Assembly: GCA_964637345.1 (NCBI GenBank)
Contig: CAZWTD010000003.1
Coordinates: 1 to 64,000 of the forward strand
Origin: CAZWTD01 sp964637345
GTDB lineage: Bacteria; Patescibacteriota; Patescibacteriia; HK-STAS-PATE-3
Direction: 5' to 3'
Length of the DNA stretch: 64,000 nucleotides
Part shown: piece after piece, positions 22,581-30,899 of the stretch
How positions within the stretch are numbered: the first letter of the stretch is position 1
Layout of the letters: each line of letters opens with the position of its first letter
Program-made: the position numbers and the translations under genes
Notes under the pieces: model-generated
What the model was told of the DNA's origin: nothing
Database searches by the model: none
What the model saw: only the letters and a program-made list of their open reading frames with translations

Positions 22581-25231
22581 AGCTGAATATTTTTGGCGAT
22601 CCTAACGCGAAGATGATTCGCTCGCTCGAGCCCTTGGTTCGGGCGGTGAATGCGTTCGCGAAAGAGTTCGAGGGGCGACCGGTTCGTCAGCTCGTTCAGC
22701 GGTTCCAGGAATTGCGAAGCCAAGCCCCAAGCATGGACGACGCTGCCTTTGACCGTATACTTCCGGAGGTATTTGCGATCGTCCGAGAAGTTTCTGCTCA
22801 GGTGCTCCACCTACGACATTTTGACGAGCAGTTGATGGGCGGCGTTGTGCTCCATCAAGGAAAGATTGCCGAAATGCGTACCGGTGAAGGGAAAACCCTC
22901 GTTGCTACACTTCCTGTTGCATTGAACGCCCTACGTGGACGAGGAGTTCATGTCGTGACGGTGAACGATTATCTTGCTAAGCGCGATGCGCAGTGGATGG
23001 GCGCGCTCTATCATGCCCTTGGATTGAGTGTTGGAATTATTCAACACGAGGCCGCGTTTCTTTATGATCCGGAGGCGCATCCGAGCGATGAGCGACTAGA
23101 TCGCTTGCGCCCAGTTGAACGGCACGAGGCCTACGCAGCGGATATAACCTATGGGACAAACAACGAGTTCGGGTTTGACTATCTCCGCGACAATATGGTT
23201 CCGGACCAAAGCCGTAAAGTACAGCGCGGGCTTTCATATGCGATCGTCGATGAAGTAGACTCGATTCTCATTGACGAGGCTCGAACTCCCTTAATTATTT
23301 CCGCGCCGGCCGAAGAGTCGACCGATCAGTATTATCGTTTCGCTGAGCTCGTACGGAGGCTCGAGGCAGGAACTGATTATTCGATCGACGAGAAGCTGCG
23401 CGCCTCGACGTTGACGGAAGCCGGGATTACCAAGATGGAGCAAGCCTTAGGGCTTGGGAATATTTACGAGGCAGGCGGGATGGAGACCGTTCATCATCTC
23501 GAACAAGCGCTGAAAGCGGAAACCTTATTCCAACGCGATCGAGATTACGTCGTAAAGGACGGCGAAGTCATTATCGTTGATGAGTTTACGGGACGTTTGA
23601 TGTTTGGCCGCCGTTTTTCCGAGGGGCTTCATCAGGCAATCGAGGCGAAAGAAGGCGTTGAGATAAAGAAGGAAAGTGAAACACTCGCAACAATTTCCTT
23701 TCAGAATCTCTTCCGGCTTTACGCGAAACTATCCGGGATGACTGGAACGGCCGTAACCGAGGCTGAGGAGTTTTCGAAAATTTATTCCCTAGAGGTTGTT
23801 ATTATCCCGACCCACCGTCCAATGGTTCGGAAGGACGCCCCGGACAGCGTCTATCAGTCCGAAAAAGGGAAGTTTCTTGCCGTGGTTCGAGAGATTAAGC
23901 AGCGGCATGAACTTGGCCAGCCGGTTCTCGTTGGAACAATTTCAATTGAGAAAAATGAAATACTTGGCGAGCTGCTTAGCCGTGAGGGCATTCCTCATGA
24001 ATTGCTGAATGCGAAAAACCACGAACGTGAAGCTGCAATTATTAGCCAGGCAGGCCGACGCGGCGCCGTGACCGTCGCAACAAATATGGCAGGTCGCGGC
24101 GTTGACATCATCCTCGGAGGTAGTCCGCCCGATCCGGAAGAGGCTGCTTTTGTTCGTTCGGTCGGCGGTCTACATGTACTCGGGACTGAACGGCATGAAT
24201 CTCGCCGCATTGATAATCAGCTCCGAGGCCGTTCCGGACGGCAGGGAGACCCAGGCTCATCACAGTTTTTTGTCAGCATGGACGATGACCTGATGCGGAT
24301 TTTCGGGTCTGATCGCCTGAAGGGGCTTATGGGACGACTCGGTCTGCCTGAAGACACGCCGATTGAAAATAGTCTTGTTTCACGCTCGATTGAAGCTGCG
24401 CAAAAGAAAGTTGAAGGCCATAACTTCGATATTCGAAAACATCTCGTTGAGTACGACGACGTGATGAATAAGCATCGTGAGGTCATTTACCGAAAACGAA
24501 ATGAGTTCCTTGAGCTTCCAGTCGAGGAGCGAAAAGCGAAAATAGTAGAGCTCGTTTCCGGCGAGCTGTCGAATATCGTGTCCCTGCATACCGCCTCAGA
24601 AGATGAACATAGCTGGGCAATTGAAGATATTTACAAAGCGGTTGACGCGTTATTCCCGGTAAGCATCGAACAGCGCATTCAACTCGATGATTTACGAGCG
24701 CAGGCCGGGGATGAGGCTCACGATGCGCGGGCGAGAGCTGGAATGATTTCTTACCTTAACGGGCTAGCTTCGAACTCCTATAACGCTCTTGAGCAAGCCC
24801 TTGGAGCCGACCGGATGCGGCTTATTGAGCTGGGTTTAGCCTTACGAACGATTGATACGCTCTGGATTGAGCATCTTGACCTCATGGATCATCTTCGGCG
24901 GGGGATCGGTCTCCGCGGTTACGGCCAACGAGATCCGCTTGTCGAGTACAAACGCGAGGCCTACGCCCTCTTTACCCAGCTCATGAATTCAGTAAATTCT
25001 ACGATTGTGTACTCGATTTTCCGCATGGGGGCGGCCCAGCATATCGCTACATCAAGCCCAATGCAGCGCAGTCGCCTTACCGTTTCAGCCCCGGCAAAGG
25101 AAATGCAGCCGCAGAGCGCCACAGAATCAAGCTCTGCTCCCCGCGCTACCCCGGATCAGCCGAAAGTAGGCCGGAACGACCCTTGCCCGTGTGGAAGTGG
25201 AAAAAAGTATAAGAAGTGTCACGGAGCTTAA
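22577..25231 (+). CDS. secA: SecA, preprotein translocase motor ATPase
   Basis: An 884-residue SecA. Walker A MRTGEGKT (about 100-107), the DEAD-like VDEVDSILIDEARTPLIIS, the helicase motif TNMAGRGVDI, and the C-terminal SEC-C zinc motif CPCGSGKKYKKCHG are all intact. It pushes preproteins through SecYEG. Last gene of the murein cluster; the stop is followed at once by a palindrome. Confidence 0.98.
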   Translation: MKLNIFGDPNAKMIRSLEPLVRAVNAFAKEFEGRPVRQLVQRFQELRSQAPSMDDAAFDRILPEVFAIVREVSAQVLHLRHFDEQLMGGVVLHQGKIAEMRTGEGKTLVATLPVALNALRGRGVHVVTVNDYLAKRDAQWMGALYHALGLSVGIIQHEAAFLYDPEAHPSDERLDRLRPVERHEAYAADITYGTNNEFGFDYLRDNMVPDQSRKVQRGLSYAIVDEVDSILIDEARTPLIISAPAEESTDQYYRFAELVRRLEAGTDYSIDEKLRASTLTEAGITKMEQALGLGNIYEAGGMETVHHLEQALKAETLFQRDRDYVVKDGEVIIVDEFTGRLMFGRRFSEGLHQAIEAKEGVEIKKESETLATISFQNLFRLYAKLSGMTGTAVTEAEEFSKIYSLEVVIIPTHRPMVRKDAPDSVYQSEKGKFLAVVREIKQRHELGQPVLVGTISIEKNEILGELLSREGIPHELLNAKNHEREAAIISQAGRRGAVTVATNMAGRGVDIILGGSPPDPEEAAFVRSVGGLHVLGTERHESRRIDNQLRGRSGRQGDPGSSQFFVSMDDDLMRIFGSDRLKGLMGRLGLPEDTPIENSLVSRSIEAAQKKVEGHNFDIRKHLVEYDDVMNKHREVIYRKRNEFLELPVEERKAKIVELVSGELSNIVSLHTASEDEHSWAIEDIYKAVDALFPVSIEQRIQLDDLRAQAGDEAHDARARAGMISYLNGLASNSYNALEQALGADRMRLIELGLALRTIDTLWIEHLDLMDHLRRGIGLRGYGQRDPLVEYKREAYALFTQLMNSVNSTIVYSIFRMGAAQHIATSSPMQRSRLTVSAPAKEMQPQSATESSSAPRATPDQPKVGRNDPCPCGSGKKYKKCHGA

Positions 25232-25251
25232 TTTTGCTAATATTAGCAAAA
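25232..25251. repeat. Perfect 20 nt palindrome after secA
   Basis: TTTTGCTAAT followed by its exact reverse complement, beginning one base after the secA stop. An AT-rich stem with no following T tract on the plus strand makes it a weak terminator; it could be an operator 35 nt upstream of the infA promoter. Confidence 0.55.
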
Positions 25252-25285
25252 AAAGTTAGAATGTGGGCGAAGCACGCCATTTTGC

Positions 25286-25314
25286 TTGACAGTTTATTTG
25301 CCGCCGGGTATAGT
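25286..25314 (+). promoter_or_regulatory. Near-consensus promoter of the infA-ribosomal operon
   Basis: Perfect -35 TTGACA (25286-25291), 17 nt, TATAGT (25309-25314). It is the best sigma70-type promoter in the window, fitting a highly expressed ribosomal operon. The predicted start near 25321 leaves a leader of about 110 nt before infA. Confidence 0.9.
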
Positions 25315-25338
25315 TGCACACGAACGCACGACTTTTTG

Positions 25339-25434
25339 ATGATCTCGTTGCTAGAGCCTTTCTTTCGTCAGTCCCAATTTATCGGGAAGGAAGAAACCTC
25401 GAATATGAGATTCCAGGGTCGTTTGCGCGTATGA
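25339..25434 (+). CDS. Possible leader peptide coupled to infA
   Basis: A 31-codon frame lies inside the infA leader, downstream of the predicted start site, and its TGA overlaps the infA ATG as ATGA. Within it an ATG at 25405 would give only nine codons. No ribosome site is obvious and the peptide has no known motif. It may be chance, or a translational coupling device for infA. Confidence 0.25.
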   Translation: MISLLEPFFRQSQFIGKEETSNMRFQGRLRV

Positions 25435-25691
25435 ACCAACCAAATCCTACCGAAAAAGGGAAGCTCCAAGTTTCCGAAAATAAGAAAGGATTCATCGAGG
25501 TTCTTGGAACCGTTGATGAGCTCCTTCCGAACGCCATGTTTCGCGTCACACTCGAGAATGGACGAGAAATTCTCGCTCATCTCTCAGGCCGGATGCGAAT
25601 GTTCAAGATTCGCATTCTCCCGGGCGACAAGGTTACGCTCGAGATGACTCCCTACGATCTTACAAAAGGCCGGATTACCTATCGACATTAG
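25431..25691 (+). CDS. infA: Translation initiation factor IF-1
   Basis: An 86-residue S1-like OB-fold protein. The motif IEVLGTVDELLPNAMFRVTLENG, then LAHLSGRMRMFKIRILPGDKVTLEMTPYDLTKGRITYRH, matches IF-1 end to end. About 15 extra N-terminal residues (MNQPNPTEKGK...) precede the usual start. It binds the A site of the 30S subunit during initiation. First gene of the ribosomal block; rpmJ follows after 6 nt. Confidence 0.96.
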   Translation: MNQPNPTEKGKLQVSENKKGFIEVLGTVDELLPNAMFRVTLENGREILAHLSGRMRMFKIRILPGDKVTLEMTPYDLTKGRITYRH

Positions 25692-25697
25692 CCTGCT

Positions 25698-25811
25698 ATG
25701 AAGGTTCGACCATCAGTCAAAATCATGTGTCAGAATTGCCGGATGGTCCGCCGGAAAAAGCGGCTCGTCGTCATTTGCTCCAATCCGAAGCATAAACAGC
25801 GACAAGGATAA
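25698..25811 (+). CDS. rpmJ: Large ribosomal subunit protein bL36
   Basis: A 37-residue protein, MKVRPSVKIMCQNCRM followed by VRRKKRLVVICSN and PKHKQRQG. The zinc ligands C11, C14, C27 and H32 are all present, so it is the zinc-binding (C+) form. It sits between infA and rpsM as in most bacteria. Confidence 0.97.
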   Translation: MKVRPSVKIMCQNCRMVRRKKRLVVICSNPKHKQRQG

Positions 25812-25813
25812 TT

Positions 25814-26206
25814 ATGGCTGCTCGACTTGCCGGGGTCATCCTCCCACACAACAAGCGCGTTGAATACGCCCTCCCGTATATCTACGGAATTGGTCGGAGC
25901 CAAGCTTTAGCCATTCTCCGTGAAGCGAATATTGATCTCGGTATCCGTACGCAGGATTTGACGGAACGGCAGGTCAATGACCTTCGGGAAATTATTGAGA
26001 AGCGCTTTCGCGTTGAAGGTGAGCTCCGGCGGGAAATTGCCCTGAATATTAAGCGTTTGAAAGATATTAATGCGTATCGCGGTGTCCGCCACGCACGCCA
26101 ACTCCCAACTCGGGGACAGCGGACGAAGACAAATTCCCGGACTGTCCGCGGTAACGTTCGTCGAACGATGGGATCTGGTCGACGAGCCGCTGCTGAAAAG
26201 ACCTAA
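25814..26206 (+). CDS. rpsM: Small ribosomal subunit protein uS13
   Basis: A 130-residue uS13 with the typical start ARLAGVILPHNKRVEYALPYIYGIG, the helix-two-turn-helix region, and the C-terminal GVRHARQLPTRGQRTKTNSRTVRG motif that reaches the P-site tRNA and bridges the subunits. It begins 2 nt after rpmJ with no ribosome site, so translation is coupled. Confidence 0.98.
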   Translation: MAARLAGVILPHNKRVEYALPYIYGIGRSQALAILREANIDLGIRTQDLTERQVNDLREIIEKRFRVEGELRREIALNIKRLKDINAYRGVRHARQLPTRGQRTKTNSRTVRGNVRRTMGSGRRAAAEKT

Positions 26207-26211
26207 GCTCT

Positions 26212-26673
26212 ATGGCTGACGAACTCGCAACAACTGAAGCAACCCCGATTGTCGAGACGCCTACGGCTGAAGCCGCAGCGGCCGCCGTTAAAGCTCCTCG
26301 AGCCCGCGGAAAGAAGCGAAAGAAGTTTGTTGCGCATGGGCATGCGCACATTTTGGCCACCTATAACAATACGATTGTTACGATTTCTGACCCGGCCGGA
26401 AATGTGCTCGCCTTCGCTTCATCCGGTATGGTTGGCTTCAAAGGGCCGAAGAAAGCTACTCCCTATGCCGCTGGGGTTGTTGTCCGAAATGTTGCGGAGA
26501 AGCTGAAAGATGTCGGTCTTAAGAGCGTAGATGTCTTTATTCGAGGCATCGGATCGGGCCGCGAAGCAGCTGTCCGCGCTTTGAACGCCAACGGAATCGC
26601 AGTCCAAATGATTAAAGATATTACCCCGACGCCGCATAATGGCTGCCGGCCACGTAAGATCCGCCGCGTCTAA
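26212..26673 (+). CDS. rpsK: Small ribosomal subunit protein uS11
   Basis: A 153-residue uS11. The conserved core begins at about residue 37 (HGHAHILATYNNTIVTISDPAGN) and ends with GCRPRKIRRV. About 35 extra N-terminal residues, rich in Ala, Thr and Lys, precede it. It forms part of the 30S platform. Confidence 0.98.
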   Translation: MADELATTEATPIVETPTAEAAAAAVKAPRARGKKRKKFVAHGHAHILATYNNTIVTISDPAGNVLAFASSGMVGFKGPKKATPYAAGVVVRNVAEKLKDVGLKSVDVFIRGIGSGREAAVRALNANGIAVQMIKDITPTPHNGCRPRKIRRV

Positions 26674-26678
26674 CCCCT

Positions 26679-27311
26679 ATGGCCCGAAACCTCGACCCAA
26701 AGTGTAAGCAGTGCCGGCGAGTCGGCGAAAAACTCTTTCTGAAAGGGGAGAAGTGCTTTACGGCAAAATGTCCGATTGTCCGTCGGAATTATCCCCCAGG
26801 ACAGCACGGCCAGCAATCCAGCGGCCGGGTTTCATCGTATGGTCTTCAGCTACGCGAGAAACAGAAGGCGCGAAGGATGTATCGAATTCTCGAGCGTCAG
26901 TTCCGCGGTTACTACGAAAAAGCTATTCGGCAGCGCGGGAACACCGGTGAACGCTTTCAACAGTTCCTCGAGTGTCGGCTTGATAACGTTGTTTTTCGAC
27001 TTGGATTGGCGAAGTCGCGCGATCAGGCTCGCCAGTTGATTACCCACGGTCACCTGTACGTGAATGATCGACTCGTGACTATTCCTTCGTTCCAGGTTCG
27101 ACCCGGCATGATGATCAAAGTTAACCCAGAACGGGTGAAGTTGGCATATTGGACCGAGCTTGTGAAGACCCTAATGCAGGGCCCAGATCGTCCGGCATGG
27201 TTGACCTTTAAGGCCGATGATCTATCTGGAACAGTTGACCGTCTCCCGATGGGTGACGAGCTCGCTACGGGGTTGTCAATGCCCCAAATCGTCGAATTTT
27301 ACTCTCGATAA
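26679..27311 (+). CDS. rpsD: Small ribosomal subunit protein uS4, zinc form
   Basis: A 210-residue uS4. The N-terminal domain has four cysteines (CKQC, then C and C within EKCFTAKCP), the zinc-binding form, followed by YPPGQHG, and the S4 RNA-binding domain with RLDNVVFRLGLAKSRDQARQLITHGHLYVN. It is a primary 16S rRNA binder. Confidence 0.98.
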   Translation: MARNLDPKCKQCRRVGEKLFLKGEKCFTAKCPIVRRNYPPGQHGQQSSGRVSSYGLQLREKQKARRMYRILERQFRGYYEKAIRQRGNTGERFQQFLECRLDNVVFRLGLAKSRDQARQLITHGHLYVNDRLVTIPSFQVRPGMMIKVNPERVKLAYWTELVKTLMQGPDRPAWLTFKADDLSGTVDRLPMGDELATGLSMPQIVEFYSR

Positions 27312-27319
27312 TTGTCTTT

Positions 27320-27334
27320 ACGGGCTTTGCCCGT
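27320..27334 (+). terminator. Weak hairpin between rpsD and rpoA
   Basis: ACGGGC and GCCCGT pair around a TTT loop and are followed by TTT, nine bases after the rpsD stop. Short stem and short T run suggest an attenuator or 3'-end processing site that tunes rpoA relative to the ribosomal genes. Confidence 0.5.
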
Positions 27335-27348
27335 TTTGGAGATAGGCT

Positions 27349-28137
27349 ATGGAGTCCATCCCTCTTCCGAAGTCAGTAGAAGTCACCGAGCAAGAAGGTC
27401 ACCGGGCCATGCTTTCGATCGGTCCGTGCTATCCCGGTTACGGGGTTACGCTTGGAAACGCCCTGCGTCGCGTTCTCCTAAGCTCCCTACCCGGAGCAGC
27501 GATCACTGATGTCCGCATTACCGGAGCTGATCATGAGTTTACCGCGCTGCCAAATGTGAAGGAAGACGTTGTTTCCATTATTTTGAACCTCAAGTCTGTT
27601 CGCGTTCGGCTCCAAGGGGATGAACCCTTGACGATGACTTTGAAAGTCAAAGGAGAACGGGTAGTGACTGCTAAGGACTTTGAAACTCCCAGTCAGATTG
27701 AAGTGATCAATGGCGATCAAGCGATTGCGACGCTTACCGATAAAAATGCCGAGTTGGAAATCGTTGCGGTAGTTGGGTCGGGCCGCGGCTATGTTCCGGT
27801 TGAAAACCGCGAAAAAGAGAAACGCGAGATCGGTCAAATTTCCATTGACGCGATTTATACTCCCGTGAAGACGGTGAATTTCAGCGTGAATCACGTTCGC
27901 GTTGAGCAAATGACGAACTACGATCAGCTACTCCTCGATATTACAACCGATGGAAGCTTGACCCCAGAAGAAGCCTTTCATCAGGCAACGGTTGTGTTGG
28001 CAAACCAGTTTGCCTTCCTTAGTAATCCGAATGCAGAGCCTGCAGCCGAGCTTGCTCATACAGCAGAGGCGGCTCCAGCTCAGGTTGAGGAGTCTGCACC
28101 GAAGAAACGGAAAGCTAAGGAAAGCAAGGGCGAATAA
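27349..28137 (+). CDS. rpoA: RNA polymerase alpha subunit without the alpha-CTD
   Basis: A 262-residue protein with a complete alpha-NTD: SIGPCYPGYGVTLGNALRRVLLSSLPGAAI, the dimerisation region, and VEQMTNYDQLLLDITTDGSLTPEEA. After about residue 228 the sequence turns into a low-complexity tail of Ala, Glu and Lys (EESAPKKRKAKESKGE). The helix-hairpin-helix C-terminal domain that contacts UP elements and activators is absent; usual length is 310-330. The frame runs directly to rplQ (3 nt gap), with no sign of a frameshifted CTD. Confidence 0.96.
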   Translation: MESIPLPKSVEVTEQEGHRAMLSIGPCYPGYGVTLGNALRRVLLSSLPGAAITDVRITGADHEFTALPNVKEDVVSIILNLKSVRVRLQGDEPLTMTLKVKGERVVTAKDFETPSQIEVINGDQAIATLTDKNAELEIVAVVGSGRGYVPVENREKEKREIGQISIDAIYTPVKTVNFSVNHVRVEQMTNYDQLLLDITTDGSLTPEEAFHQATVVLANQFAFLSNPNAEPAAELAHTAEAAPAQVEESAPKKRKAKESKGE

Positions 28138-28140
28138 CGT

Positions 28141-28494
28141 ATGCGTCATCGGAAAGCTGGAAAAAAACTTGATCGTACCGCTGACTCCCGTCGTCACCTA
28201 CGGCGACAGTTAGCGATCAACTTCTTCCGTTCCGGTGAAATGCAGACAACGAAAGCTCGCGCTGTGTATATGCGTGGCTATCTCGAGAAATTGATTTCAA
28301 CGAGTCGCACCTCAAGCCTAGTCGTGCGGCGCCAGCTTTTACAGGAGCTGAACAATGAGTCTGTTGTGAAAAAGCTTTTGGACGAGATTGGACCGAAGTT
28401 TGCGAAGCGGAGCGGAGGGTACACTCGCATCGTCGCAGTGAAGCGTCGGAAAGGTGATGGCGCAGAAATTGTTCACGTATCTCTTGTTGCCTAA
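28141..28494 (+). CDS. rplQ: Large ribosomal subunit protein bL17
   Basis: A 117-residue bL17: MRHRKAGKKLDRTADSRRHLRRQLAINF is diagnostic, and the C-terminus GGYTRIVAVKRRKGDGAEIVHVSLV is complete. It follows rpoA as in most bacteria. Confidence 0.97.
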   Translation: MRHRKAGKKLDRTADSRRHLRRQLAINFFRSGEMQTTKARAVYMRGYLEKLISTSRTSSLVVRRQLLQELNNESVVKKLLDEIGPKFAKRSGGYTRIVAVKRRKGDGAEIVHVSLVA

Positions 28495-28498
28495 GCGT

Positions 28499-28849
28499 AT
28501 GAATTCTTCTACGACCATTACCTTAAACGCTGCTGAATATTCCTTTGGGCGCTTAGCCTCAAAAGTGGCTTTTCTGCTCCAAGGCAAGCATCGTGCGGAC
28601 TATGCCCCGAATCGCATCCACGCCTTGAAAGTAATTGTCCGTAATATTGAACAGGTGCGTTTTACCGGAACAAAACTTGATTCCAAATTGATGCATCGCC
28701 ATACCGGATACCCGGGCGGGATTAAGACGGAAACACTTCGTCAGCGTCACACCCGAAAACCCAAAGTGCTTTTTCAGGAAGCGGTAGTCCGGATGCTTCC
28801 AAAAAATCGACTTGCGAAGGACCGTTTGAAGCAACTTGTCATCGCCTAA
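28499..28849 (+). CDS. rplM: Large ribosomal subunit protein uL13
   Basis: A 116-residue uL13, shorter than the ~142 residues of E. coli. It keeps FGRLASKVAFLLQGKH, the AKDRLKQL end, and the HTGYPGG motif, but lacks much of the usual N-terminal lead and C-terminal tail. ATG 28499 lies 4 nt after the rplQ stop. rpsI follows after 3 nt. Confidence 0.95.
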   Translation: MNSSTTITLNAAEYSFGRLASKVAFLLQGKHRADYAPNRIHALKVIVRNIEQVRFTGTKLDSKLMHRHTGYPGGIKTETLRQRHTRKPKVLFQEAVVRMLPKNRLAKDRLKQLVIA

Positions 28850-28852
28850 GCT

Positions 28853-29380
28853 ATGCCTACAAAGACCTCAACAACACCGAAGAAGAAGGCTGCTCCGAAG
28901 AAAACCGTCACGCGGACGAAACGGGCTCCAAAATCGACAAAACTCCCGATTCAAGAGCGGCCGAGCGAGCTTAAACCACGTCATCGCGCGAGTAATTATT
29001 TGTTTGCGGTTGGTCGCCGAAAAACAGCCGTAGCCCGCGTGCGCCGCTTTTCAGGCGAGGCTGGTCAGTTGACGGTAAATGGACTTAGCCTTGAGCAATA
29101 TTTTGTTCCACAGGGGCTTCAGGCTATCGTTCGAAGTCCAATTGAACTCGTCGCAAAAGATGAAGCCTTTCAGTACAGTGTTCGAGTTCGCGGTGGCGGG
29201 AGTCACAGTCAAGCTGAGGCGATTCGCCACGGCATTGCTCGCGTACTCCTGAAAGCAAACGAAACATGGCGGCCGCTTCTCAAGCAAGCTGGCTGGCTGC
29301 GGCGCGACGCCCGCGTCAAGGAACGAAAGAAGCCGGGGCTTCATCGCGCCCGTCGCGCGCCCCAGTGGCAGAAGCGTTAA
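28853..29380 (+). CDS. rpsI: Small ribosomal subunit protein uS9
   Basis: A 175-residue uS9. The first ~40 residues are a Lys/Thr/Pro/Ala-rich extension. The core begins YLFAVGRRKTAVARVRRFSG and includes VRGGGSHSQAEAIRHGIARVL; the C-terminal tail ends WQKR where most uS9 end in SKR, the tip that touches P-site tRNA. Last gene of the ribosomal operon. Confidence 0.96.
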   Translation: MPTKTSTTPKKKAAPKKTVTRTKRAPKSTKLPIQERPSELKPRHRASNYLFAVGRRKTAVARVRRFSGEAGQLTVNGLSLEQYFVPQGLQAIVRSPIELVAKDEAFQYSVRVRGGGSHSQAEAIRHGIARVLLKANETWRPLLKQAGWLRRDARVKERKKPGLHRARRAPQWQKR

Positions 29381-29438
29381 TCGCGACCGCGCGACTCGGC
29401 GGAACTTGAGTCGAGGCGCCAGTCGAAGGAGATCCGAC

Positions 29439-30899
29439 TTGGCCGAATCAGCTGCGCCTGGAAAAGTCGTTCGAAATTCGACCTATCTCACTTTAGCCTA
29501 CATTCTACAGAAGGTGCTGTCCTTCGGGTATTTTGTCTATTACTCGCGGACGCTTGATTATACCCATACCGGCTCATTTGTTTTTGCTCTTTCCTTCGCC
29601 TCGATCTTCAGTATTATCGTTGATTTTGGCCTAAACCCCTGGCTTATTCGGGAGGTTGCGAGAAATCCTGAGCGTTCCCAGAAGCTGTTAAATAGTGTTT
29701 TGGGCGTTAAAGGCGCGCTAGCCATTCTTGGCTACGGCACCATGGTTTTGGTTAGCGTTCTTCTTGGGCATTCAGTAGAAGCCCGTGAGCTCCTTTTGTT
29801 GACGGGCGTAGTTATGGTCATCGAGTCCATGTCTCTTACCGTGTATGCCGTGTTTCGAGGCGTACAAAACTTTCGCTATGAAGCAACCGGAACAATCCTT
29901 CATCAGGTCGTTTTGATTCTTGCTGGATTGATTGGGTTTCAGCTTCGTGTTGACGTTTTTGTCCTTGCAGTCGCTGTTGTTCTCGGCGCGCTCGCGAACC
30001 TTCTGTACGCCTCCTGGCAGGTGCGGCGCAAGCTCGGATTAACGCTCTTGCCCTGGATTGATCGAGAGAAGCTTCGGTCCATGCTTCAGACTGCTGCGCC
30101 TTTTTTTCTCGCCGGCGTTTTCACGAAAATCTATGCCTACGTTGATATTGTTATTCTCGGGCAGCTGACGAACTCAAGTTATGTTGGTTGGTACAGCGTC
30201 GCCTACAAATTGACCTATGCGATCCAATTTTTTCCCATTGCCGTTTCAAATAGCTTGTATCCAGCGTTTAGTGAAGCGTTTCAAAACGCCCGCGACCGAC
30301 TACGCACACTGCTTGAACAATCAATCGTGTTTGTAGTGAGTTTAGCGTTGCCGATAAGCGCCGCAATTGCATTTCTTGCGCAGCCTTTAGTGACAAATCC
30401 GCGACTTTGGCCGACCTATGCGGAAACTGTTCCCGCCCTTCAAATTTCGATTCTTAGTCTCCCGTTCATTTTCATCAACCTCATTGGAACCTCATTTTTA
30501 AATGCATGTAACCGGCAGAAAGTGAACACCGTAAATATTGGCGTTACTATGGCCGTGAATGTTGTGTTGAACTTTATTCTCATACCGGTCTGGCAGCACG
30601 TAGGCGCAAGCATCGCGGCCCTCGGAAGCTCGCTCGTCCTCTTTGTCTTAAACCTCGTTTGGATTCAAAAGATTGCGCCTCTCCGGGGAGGATGGATCTT
30701 CCGCCGAGTCTTTAAAAGTATCATTGCAGTTTTGTGTATGCTTGGGGTAGTGCTCATCAGTTCTGATTTGTCGGTCTTTGTTCGCCTTCCGCTGAGCGCC
30801 CTGAGCTACCTCATTATCTTTTTGATGATCGGGGGTATTCCTCGGGAGTACAGGGATACTTTGCAGTCACTTTTTCGAAGAAAGCGTCCGTCAGTATGA
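29439..30899 (+). CDS. Wzx-like polysaccharide flippase (MOP/MATE superfamily)
   Basis: A 486-residue membrane protein with about 14 helices, of the polysaccharide-biosynthesis/MOP exporter family. The first helix pair has NSTYLTLAYILQKVLSFGYFVYYSR and later GVFTKIYAYVDIVILGQL and VGWYSVAYKLTYAIQFFP. It would flip lipid-linked sugar units across the membrane. TTG 29439 is chosen because AAGGAG at 29426-29431 lies seven bases upstream; a TTG at 29406 is also possible. It starts the glycosyltransferase locus. Confidence 0.88.
   Translation: MAESAAPGKVVRNSTYLTLAYILQKVLSFGYFVYYSRTLDYTHTGSFVFALSFASIFSIIVDFGLNPWLIREVARNPERSQKLLNSVLGVKGALAILGYGTMVLVSVLLGHSVEARELLLLTGVVMVIESMSLTVYAVFRGVQNFRYEATGTILHQVVLILAGLIGFQLRVDVFVLAVAVVLGALANLLYASWQVRRKLGLTLLPWIDREKLRSMLQTAAPFFLAGVFTKIYAYVDIVILGQLTNSSYVGWYSVAYKLTYAIQFFPIAVSNSLYPAFSEAFQNARDRLRTLLEQSIVFVVSLALPISAAIAFLAQPLVTNPRLWPTYAETVPALQISILSLPFIFINLIGTSFLNACNRQKVNTVNIGVTMAVNVVLNFILIPVWQHVGASIAALGSSLVLFVLNLVWIQKIAPLRGGWIFRRVFKSIIAVLCMLGVVLISSDLSVFVRLPLSALSYLIIFLMIGGIPREYRDTLQSLFRRKRPSV

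Noticed and set aside
25232..25251. secA terminator
   Set aside because: The palindrome is AT-rich and lacks a downstream T tract on the coding strand; recorded as a repeat or possible operator only.
25314..25430. In-frame N-terminal extension of infA from a TTG
   Set aside because: The TTG lies at the -10 box of the promoter, before the transcription start, so it cannot be translated from that mRNA.
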